DNA from: Nanobdellota archaeon
GTDB taxonomy: Archaea > Nanobdellota > Nanobdellia > Woesearchaeales > GW2011-AR15
Direction: 5' to 3'
Length of the DNA: 26,877 nt
Assembly: GCA_018815145.1 (NCBI GenBank)
Contig: JAHIYL010000051.1
Span: forward strand, 1-26,877
The position numbers and the translations under genes were made by a program. Numbering within the stretch: the stretch's first letter is position 1; each line of letters starts with the position of its first letter. A model generated the notes under the pieces. That model did no database searches and had not been told where the DNA came from. It was given only the letters and a program-made list of their open reading frames with translations. Positions 1 through 10,000 of the stretch are shown here, piece by piece.

Positions 1-1050
1 AATCAGGCAAATGCTGATTATATATTCTTAGGGCATGCACTTCAGGGATCTCATGATGGCCTGATAGATGAAGTCAAGGTTTATCATGAAGCCCTTTCAG
101 CAGACCAGATATACCAGAACTACCTGGCAGGTTTTTCCGGTCGCAACAACAATATTTTAATGTCAGATGAACTTTCAGAAGATGATGAATGGCTCTGCGA
201 GGTCACACCTAATGATGGTTATGTTGATGGGACAACAAAGAATGCGACAGCTGTGACAATTTTATCAAATAATGCGCCGACATGGGTTGATGATCCAGTC
301 ATAACACCGGCATCACCAACCAAACTGCAGAATCTTACCTGCAATTTCAATGTGACGGATGTGAACGGAGACTCTGTTATAAACATAACGAATTGGTATA
401 AGAACAATGTATCAACAACTTTATTGTATATGCCGTTTGAAGGCAATGGCAATGAAGCAAACAATGCAACAGATTATTCTGGATATGGCAACAACGGAAC
501 TGTTTTTGGAGCCACATGGAACAGGACAGGAGGGAAGGTTGGGGGTGCTTATGAGTTTGATGGAAGCAATGATTATGTTTTGGTCAGTGGTACTGTCATT
601 TTAGAGCCTTCAGAATTGACGATATCTGTCTGGTTCAATATGGATGAATATCGAAAACAAACTTTAATAGAAAAAGATGATCCTTATTCTGACTATACTG
701 GTTATGAGGTTATTTTAAGAAACACTGGGACAATCGGATTAAGGATTGGTAATGGTACAGCATATTCAAGTGAGGCAACTGTTTCAGTTTTTTCTGAAGA
801 CGTTGGCAACTGGGTATATTATGTTGGGACTTATAATGGAACAGACCTGCAAAGCTATAGAAATGGTGTTGCCGGTTCACCTCTGTTTGTCGGTAATCCA
901 ATTTCTTATGCTTCGGGGAATTTTTATATTGGTATAGAATCTGAAATGGGAGAAGATTTTAATGGTACAATAGATGAAGTTAAGATTTATAATTTTACAC
1001 TTTCACCTGAACAGATCTGGGCGGACTACCTGGCAGGCCTTAGGACATAA
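1..1050 (+). CDS. Giant LamG/Ig-like surface protein, upstream part (partial, frame-disrupted)
   Basis: The frame is open from base 1, so the N-terminus lies outside the window; the ATG at 160 is internal. Bases 1-132 encode the end of one LamG-like jelly roll (motif GLIDEVKVYHEALS). Then comes an Ig-like half (LTCNFNVTD at about 334-360), a full LamG-like domain from about 412 to 1041 (YMPFEGNG, WNRTGGKVGGAYEFDG, GTIDEVKIYNFTLSPEQI), and a stop at 1048. The sequence that should follow LAGL in every other copy (G-x-N-P-x-I-L-V-S-N-E-T-S) is present directly downstream in the +1 frame. This is therefore the 5' part of the same giant gene that continues to 10621. Likely extracellular, N-glycosylated and involved in adhesion or carbohydrate binding; the function is inferred from domains only. 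Confidence 0.85.
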   Translation, partial: NQANADYIFLGHALQGSHDGLIDEVKVYHEALSADQIYQNYLAGFSGRNNNILMSDELSEDDEWLCEVTPNDGYVDGTTKNATAVTILSNNAPTWVDDPVITPASPTKLQNLTCNFNVTDVNGDSVINITNWYKNNVSTTLLYMPFEGNGNEANNATDYSGYGNNGTVFGATWNRTGGKVGGAYEFDGSNDYVLVSGTVILEPSELTISVWFNMDEYRKQTLIEKDDPYSDYTGYEVILRNTGTIGLRIGNGTAYSSEATVSVFSEDVGNWVYYVGTYNGTDLQSYRNGVAGSPLFVGNPISYASGNFYIGIESEMGEDFNGTIDEVKIYNFTLSPEQIWADYLAGLRT

Positions 1051-4000
1051 TCCACAAATAATTGTAAGTAATGAAACATCAGTAAATGATGAGTGGCTCT
1101 GCGAAGTCACACCGAATGACGGATACGATGATGGGACAACAAAGAATGCGACAGCTGTGACAATACTCCCGGGTCCGACAGCACCAACCTGGGTTGATTA
1201 TCCTGTGATTTCACCGGCATCACCAACCAAACTGCAGAATCTTACCTGTAACTTCAATGTTACTGATGCAGAAGGAGATCCCATCACAAACATCACGAAC
1301 TGGTACAAGAACAATGTTTCAACAACTGTCTTGTATATGCCCTTTGAAGGGGGCAGCAATTCTACTTATACAAAGGATTATTCAGGATACAATAACAATG
1401 GTGTTGTCTACAATGCTCAATGGAATAGAACTGGCGGAAAGATAGGGGGAGCATATTATTTTGATGGCACTGATGATCACATCAATGGCACTGATGAGAA
1501 TATTGATGAACTTACCGGGACATTGATGACCTGGGTGAAATTTGATGATGCAACAACAGTAGTTGATGATTCATATATATTTTTTGCAGCCAACGGAAGA
1601 TTAGCATTAAGATTTGAAACAACCGGAGATTACATAGAATTTGAGCATGATGGTTCTGATTGTTTAAAAACATGGATAAGCTATCCTGTTTCATGGACAG
1701 CAGGTTCATGGCATCATCTTGCTGCAGTGTGGAATGCAACCAATAATCTTGCAAGATTATTTATTGATGGGAATTTGACTAACGAGACAACACTGGAGGT
1801 ATGCTCTGGTGGTTTCACAACTGAATATTTCATTGGAACCAGATATGATATGGAAAATGATCTGAAAGGCTATGTTGATGAATTAAAGGTCTATGATGCT
1901 GTCCTTTCCAATGATCAAATTCATCAAATTTATTTGTCAGAAAACAGTTCATTAAATGGTAATCTGCTTATTTCGGGTGAGACTGCATTAAATGAAGATT
2001 GGCTCTGTTCTGTCACACCGAACGATGGCTATGATGATGGATTAACAAAGAACTCGAGCAGTGTGACTATTAGTTCAGGTAACTCAGCACCGACGTTCGA
2101 AGATAATCCTGTAATTACACCTTCCTTACCCGGGACCTTGAACAATCTCACATGCAACTACAATGTGACTGATGCCGACAATGACAATGTGACGAACATC
2201 ACAATCTGGTATAAAAACAATGTGTCGACAACAGTGCTCTATCTTCCCTTCGAAGGCGGCAGTAATTCAACTTATACAAAGGACTATTCTGGCTTTGGGA
2301 ATGATGGAGTGGTGACCAATGCAACCTGGAACCGAACACTTGGCAGGGTTGGCGGCATGTATGAGTTTGATGGAAGCAGGGATTATATTAATGGAACTAA
2401 TGATTATATAAATGAATTGACAGGTACTCTGGAATTTTGGATAAAGCCAGCATTGGATTCCTCTTCAATGAGCGATACCTATTTCTTTGAATACAGCGGC
2501 AGAAGAATTCTTATAAGGTTTGAATCTACAGGAGATTATATTCAATTCCAGCATGATGGGAGCAGTTGTGGCTCATCGACATTAAATTATGCTATCTCAT
2601 GGTCTGCTGATGAATGGCATCATATCGCTGGCATATGGAATGCATCGAATAATCTGCAGAGGCTGTATATTGATGGTGTCATGACAAATGAAACAACTTC
2701 TCAGCAGGTCTGCAGTGGTTTCACTCTGACAGATTATTGGATAGGGATGAGAGATGACATGGTCAACTCCTTCAATGGAGCAGTCGATGAAGTGAAAGTA
2801 TATAATATAACACTCACAAGCGAGCAGATATGGGTAGATTACCAGGCAGAACTATACGGGCACAGCCCGAACATATTGGTCTCTAATGAGACATCCCGTG
2901 ATGAAGCATGGCACTGTGAGGTAACACCAAATGACGGCTATTCTGATGGAACATCAAAGAACTCAAGCAGTGTGATAATCCAAAACTCAATCCCGACGCA
3001 TGATGCTCCAGCAATTTCACCAACAAATCCAAGCGAAACAAATAACCTGACATGCAACTGGAACAATGTTACTGATGCTGATGGTGACTCTGTTGTCAAT
3101 ATCACGAACTGGTACAAGAACAATGTGTCGACAACAGTACTCTATATGCCGTTCGAAGGAGGCAGTAACTCAACATATACAAAAGATTATTCTGGATATG
3201 GTCATATTGGAAGTGTTGAAGGCCCAACCTGGAATAGGACAGGCGGAATATTTGGTGGCGCTTATGAGTTTGGAACAGATCAGCGCATTGAAGTACCTCA
3301 TTCAGACGTATTCAATAGTACTCAGGAACTTTCGTTTGAATTTTGGGCTTGGCACAGTACCAGCCAAGTTGATGCAAATGGTCTTGTTCTTGGTATATAT
3401 GATCAGTATGGGATATATTCTTCTCTGTCTGACGGACGATACTATATCATATTTGCTACATTAGAAGGCTGGAAATATGTCTACTGCCAAACAAATTCAA
3501 TTGTCAATGATACATGGCAGCACATTGTGTTCACAATAAAAAGCGAAGATCACTCCTGTTATGTTGATGGCAATGAAAATGCCACAGATACAGACAGTTA
3601 CACAGCCTTAAATATTACTTCAAACTTTGTGAATATTGGCACTTGGTATTGGTTAGGAAATGATTTCATAGGAAGACTTGATGAAATAAAATTCTATAAT
3701 TATACTTTGTCTGCTGAACAAGTGTTGGCTAATTACCAGGCAGGTCTATATGGCAACAATCCAAATATTCTTGCCTCAGATGAGACCAATGCAAGCGAAG
3801 AATGGCACTGTGAAGTAACACCAAACGATGGCTATGCAGATGGAATCACAAAGAATTCAAGCAGTGTGACGATAACAGCTCTCCCTGAAGTATCATCAGT
3901 AGTCATATCTCCTACAATAGCCAATACTACAGATACATTGTTTTGCAATGCAACAGTCTCTGATACTGAGAATTCAACTTTGACAGTTGAATACTGGTGG

Positions 4001-7000
4001 TATAACAATTCTGTCTTATTCATATCAGGTAATAGAACAGGTGTATCAGCAGATACAGATACTCTTATTTCAACTGTTACTGCATCAAATACAACCTTTA
4101 ATGAGACATGGAACTGCACGATCCGGGCATTTGATGGGACTTATTATTCAAGTGGTTTCAATTCAGCTGCAATAACCATCCGGAATTCACCTCCAACACA
4201 TGATACACCTACAATTACACCGAGTGATCCAAATGTCACAAGCAATCTAACATGCAATTGGCAGAATGTTGCTGATGCAAATAACCACAATGTGGTCAAT
4301 ATAACAAACTGGTATATGAACAATGTATCAAATACTGCATTATTTCTGCCTTTTGAAGGCAATGGAGATGAAGAAGCCATTGTAAGAGAATATTCAGGTA
4401 GTGGGATTAGTGGAACAGTGTATGGAGCCACATGGAACAGGACAGGAGGGAAAATAGGCGGGGCTTATGAATTTGGAGCAGATGAGCGGTTAGAAATTCC
4501 ACATATTGACTCATTCAATATCACGCAGGAGCTTTCAATAGAATTCTGGGCATGGCACAGCTCAGCTCAGATTGATGATAATGGTTTGGTTGTTGGGATA
4601 TTTGATCAATACAGAATATATGCTCAAGAGGCTAACCAAAGGTATTACATGATAATAGCTGATACAGAAAATTGGAATACTGTCTACTGCCAGACAAATT
4701 CAATAGTCAATAATACGTGGCAACACATTGTATTCACCATAAAAAGCGGAGACCAGAGCTGTTATGTTGATGGTAATGAAAATGCTACAGATACAGACAG
4801 TTACACAGCCTTAAATATTACTTCAAATGTCCTTAATATTGGCAATTGGGATTGGCTTACAAGTGATTATATAGGAAAACTTGATGAAATAAAATTCTAT
4901 AATTACACTCTATCTGCTGAACAAGTGTTGGCTAATTATCAGGCAGGCCTGTCCGGAAACAATCCAAATATCCTTGTATCAGATGAAACTTCTGCAAGCG
5001 AAACTTGGCTTTGCTCTGTCACTCCAAATGATGGATATGATGATGGAATCACAAAGAATTCAAGCAGTGTGACTATAGCCGGGATTCCTGAAGTTACATC
5101 AATAGCAATATCACCGGCATCAGCAAATATAACAGACAACCTGAACTGCAATGCGACTGTCACAGATTCAGAGAATGCAACTCTGACAGTTGAATACTGG
5201 TGGTATAACAATTCTGTCTTATTCATATCAGGAAATAAAACCGGTGTTTCAAAAGATACGGACACAGTGATATCAACCATTACATCGGCTAACACAACTT
5301 TTGATGAGACATGGAACTGCACGATCCGGGCGTTTGATGGGACATATTATTCAAGCGGTTTCAATTCAGCTGCAATAACCATCCGGAATTCACCTCCAAC
5401 ACATGATACACCCACAATTACACCGAGTGATCCGAACATTACAAGCAACCTAACCTGCAACTGGAACAATGTAGCAGATGCTGAGGGGCATAATGTAGCA
5501 AATATCACTGTTTGGTATAAGAACAATGTATCAAATACAGCATTATATCTGCCTTTTGAAGGCAATGGAGATGAAGAAGCTATTGTAAGAGAATATTCAG
5601 GAAGTGGGATTAATGGCACTGTATATGGAGCAACATGGAACAGGACAGGAGGGAAAATAGGTGGGGCTTATGAATTTGGAGCTGATGAGCGGTTAGAAAT
5701 TCCTCATACTGATACTTTCAATATCACTCAGGAGCTGTCATTTGAATTCTGGGCATGGCACAGCTCAGCTCAGATTGATGATAATGGCCTAGTTGTTGGG
5801 ATATATGATCAGTATAGAATATATGCTAATGAGGCTGATGGACGATACTACATCATATTCGCTACGTTAGAAGGCTGGAAATATGTCTACTGCCAGACTA
5901 ATTCAATAGTAAATAATACTTGGCAACACATAGCATTTACACTAAAAAGCGGAGATCACTCCTGTTATGTTGATGGTAATGAAAATGCTACTGATACAGA
6001 CAGTTACACTGCCTTAAATATTACTTCAAATGTTCTTAATATTGGCAATTGGCCTTCGCTTACATCGGACTACATCGGTAGACTTGATGAAATTAAAATT
6101 TTCAATTATACTCTGTCTCCTGAACAAATTTTTGTAGATTATCAGGCAGGTCTTGCTGGCATTAATTCCCAATTATTAGTAAGCAATGAAACCTCTTTGA
6201 ATGAACAATGGCTCTGCTCAGTCACACCAAACGACGGCTATGCAGACGGACTCACAAAGAATTCGACAGCAGTGACAATAGAGAATGCTGCACCATCAGT
6301 CTCATCTGTCTCACTTTCTCCAGAATCACCTCACCTCTCAGACAACCTGAACTGCAATGCGACAGTGACAGACCTTGAGAACACTACGCTCACAGTGGAA
6401 TACTACTGGTATAATAATTCAGTCTTGTGGTTCTGGGGCAACAAGACAGGATTAGCTGCAGATGTAAACACAGTGATATCGACATTAGGCTACCTGAACA
6501 CAACAACAGGAGAGACATGGAACTGCACAGTCCGGGCATATGACGGGACAGATTATTCAGATTATAGTTCTACCAATGCCACAATCCAGCCAACAGGTCC
6601 GCCCTATTATTCAAATAACCTAACAAATTCAACTCTAGCAGGAAGCTCAATTCTCCATTCATTGCAATGGGATGACCCAATAGGCTTGAGCGGATATATT
6701 TTTCAGTTCTGCAATGGGACTTGGAATGGAACTGATTGCCTGGGTACAGGTGAGTCAGGCAGTGGAGCCACTCCAATAACAAATATTGATGTTGTTGATA
6801 TAGCACCTGTGGCAACAGGCACATGGCAGTCAGTTGATGTTTCATCCTATGTTCCAATAGGGGCAGAGGGAATCTGTATTGAAGCACAATCAGCAACAAC
6901 CACAGAATACAATTTTGGAATACGGATGGGAGGCTCAACAGACAATAGAGTAGGCATCTTAGAAGATAAGTCTCATCAATTTACCTGTATAGGCATTAAT

Positions 7001-10000
7001 TCAACCCGGCAATTAGAGATATATATAGGAGATGCAGCTCTTCATGTCTATCTGTATGGCTATATCCCTGATGGCTATGGAGAGTTCATAGCTAATGCAG
7101 TTGATAAGTCAACAGATACAACAGGAGCATATGTGCCAGTTGATATCAGCGGAGATTTCAGCGGCGGGACATGTGCAGTTGCATTCTATGAATTTGATGT
7201 AGGTGTTGGAGCAGACAGTGTAATTGGCACAAGAATTGGCGGCAGGACAAATACACCCCATGGAACATCAAATAATGGTGACTATCAGATAGGGATGATG
7301 GGCCTGAACAGCAGTGAGATATTTGAGCAGTATATATCATCCACACTGGCAGACCTCTGGGTGCATGGCTGCCTGTATGCAGGAGATGGAGTCCATATAG
7401 TCACAGACCAGGATCCGATTGATTATTCGACAGAAACCACAGGCACCTGGGTCGGGACAACAATTACAGATTCCCAAAGTGATGATGCAACAGGAATCTT
7501 TTTTGGCTTATATTCATCTGTTGATTCAGAATTATACCACCAATTGCGAAAAAATTCTACATGGGCAGACTTTGGCATAGATTCAGATGTCTCAGATGTA
7601 CGGGAAGGCTGGATACAGGTAAACAGCACACAGGGGATAGAGCAAAAAATTGAAGCCAATACAAGGGACCTGTATGTATGGGGATGGACATACGCAACTT
7701 CAGAAACAGGCACAAGTGACGGATGGGTAAATGATACATGGGTGGCAATGGGAGGATTGACAAATTCAAGCAATGTCACAAAGTCAATCAATTCAACAGT
7801 TGGCTTGAACTACTCTTGGTGTGTTCATGCAAATAACACGCAGAATCTCTGGAATAGCTCTTCCTGTGATTCGCCTTTTACTTATACTTCAACAGAGGCA
7901 ATAAATACACCACCAACCATAACTACAATATCGATTTCACCAACAACTGCAAACACAACTGTTGATCTCAACTGCAATGCAACAGCAACAGATTCAGAAG
8001 AATCTACTGTGACAGTCGAATATTGGTGGTACAATAATTCAGTCTTGTGGCTCTGGGGCAACAAGACAGGAGTAGCTGCAGATGTAAACACAGTGATATC
8101 GACATTAGGCTACCTGAACACAACAACAGGAGAGACATGGAACTGCACAGTCCGGGCATATGACGGGACAGATTATTCAGGCGGATTCAATTCAACCACA
8201 ATAACAATTCAGAATTCAGTTCCAGCCATGAAATCATCAACAATTACTCCAATCATAGTGTATACAAATAATACACTTCTAGGCTACTGCAATGCAACAG
8301 ACGCAGATTATGATAATGTGTCTTATGATGCAATATGGTATAAGAATGATAAAATATATGAGGAGGTTATTCCGGAATACATATCCGCAGGAGGAAGCCA
8401 TACCTGTGGTATACTAACAAACGGTAGTGCCTATTGTTGGGGAATGGGTGATGTCGGTCAATTGGGATATGGTGGTACTGATGATCAATATACTCCTTAT
8501 GCTGTCAATTCAAGTTTACCTTTTAAAAAAATCTCTGCAGGAGAAACATCAACTTGTGGCCTATTGACAAACAGCAGTGTGTATTGTTGGGGATATAATT
8601 ATTGGGGTATTCTAGGTACTGGAGATGAGATAAACAGGCTTAACCCAACACCTGTAAACACAAGCATTGCATTCAGTTCCATTACAACAGGTGTTAAGCA
8701 TGCTTGTGGAATATCATCAGAGGGATATGCATATTGCTGGGGCTGTGCAGTGGAGGATGAAGAATGTATTGGAGGATTAGGAGATGGCAGCACAATTCAG
8801 CAAAAGAATCCTGTAGCAGTAAATCTAAGTGTTCAGTTTATTCAAGTCAGTGCAGGAGGAAGACATACTTGTGGTATAATTGTGAACGGCAGTGCAGTCT
8901 GCTGGGGTAGTGGTGCTTTAGGTCAATTAGGCTATGGCGGCACTAGCCAACAAAATAATCCTGTTTTTGTAAATTCAAATTATACATTCAAATCCATATC
9001 CGCAGGGGATTCGCATACTTGTGGCATATTGGCGAATGGCAGTGCAATGTGCTGGGGTAGTGGAGTATATGGTCAATTAGGCTATGGTGGTACAAGCCAA
9101 CAAAATAATCCTATTTTTATAAATTTGAGTTATACTTTTCAGACTGTATCTTCATTTAGCATACATTCATGTGGTATATTGATGAACGGCAGTGCAATGT
9201 GCTGGGGTAGTGGAATATATGGTCAATTAGGTTATGGCGGCACTAGCCAACAAAATAATTCCATTCTCGTAAATTCCACCTCTGAGTTTAAATCCATATC
9301 TGCAGGCAGTTTCCACACCTGTAGCATATTGACCAACGGCAGTGCAGTGTGTTGGGGTAAGGGAGAATATGGTCGTTTAGGTTATGGAGGGACAGCGCAG
9401 CAGAATAATACGATTGCAGTGAATACAACCCATACAATGTGGCCGTTCTATACACAAGGCTCTCAAACAAATGCTGCAAATATTACTTACGGCCTTTCAT
9501 ATGGCCAGGACTGGACACTTAGCTGTCGGGCATCTGACAATACCGAATACTCAAGTTGGCTCAACAGTTCGACTCTTACAATCCAGAACTGGCTGCCGTC
9601 AGTCATCAATGTTTCATTATCCCCGGAATCCTCAACCCTCTCAGACAACCTGGACTGCAATGCGACAGTGACAGACCTTGAGAACACAACCCTTTCTGTC
9701 GAATATTTCTGGTACAACAATTCAGTCCTGTGGAGCTGGGGGAACAAGACCGGAGTGACTGCAGGTACAAATACTGTTATTGACACAATCAGTTCATCTT
9801 TTACATCAACCCAGGAAGAATGGAACTGTACTGTGCGCGCTTTTGATGGCACAGACTATTCAGATTATTCCTCAGACAGCTATAATTTCACAAATGCATT
9901 GCCTTCAAAAGTAAACCTATCATACCCAGCAGAAGGAGATGCATTCTTCACAAACAGGACACCTGAATTCAGATGGGAGAATGCAACAGATGATGACAGT

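Larger units (their letters stand above)
1..6153 (+). repeat. Array of LamG-like jelly-roll domains inserted in Ig-like units
   Basis: Domain-level repeats inside the giant gene: a partial copy at 1-132 and complete copies at about 412-1041, 1319-1943, 2224-2852, 3124-3750, 4327-4950 and 5527-6153. Each starts with a [YF][ML]PFEG strand, has WNRTxGxxGGxYEF, ends with [IL]DE[VI]Kx[YF]NxTLSxEQ, and is followed by a Y-x-A-x-L linker. The last three copies (3124, 4327, 5527) share HPSD/HTDTF-like EIPH or EVPH starts, QELSFEFWAWHS and CYVDGNENATDTDSY, so they form a younger subfamily. LamG-like (ConA-type) domains usually bind carbohydrate or protein partners; specificity cannot be read here. Confidence 0.85.

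Noticed and set aside
3832..5619. Several long open frames on the - strand opposite the giant gene (for example 3832-4119, 4144-4431, 4939-5322, 5347-5619)
   Set aside because: They recur at the same place in each repeat and follow the codon pattern of the + strand coding repeats. Their products show no domain features, so they are shadows.
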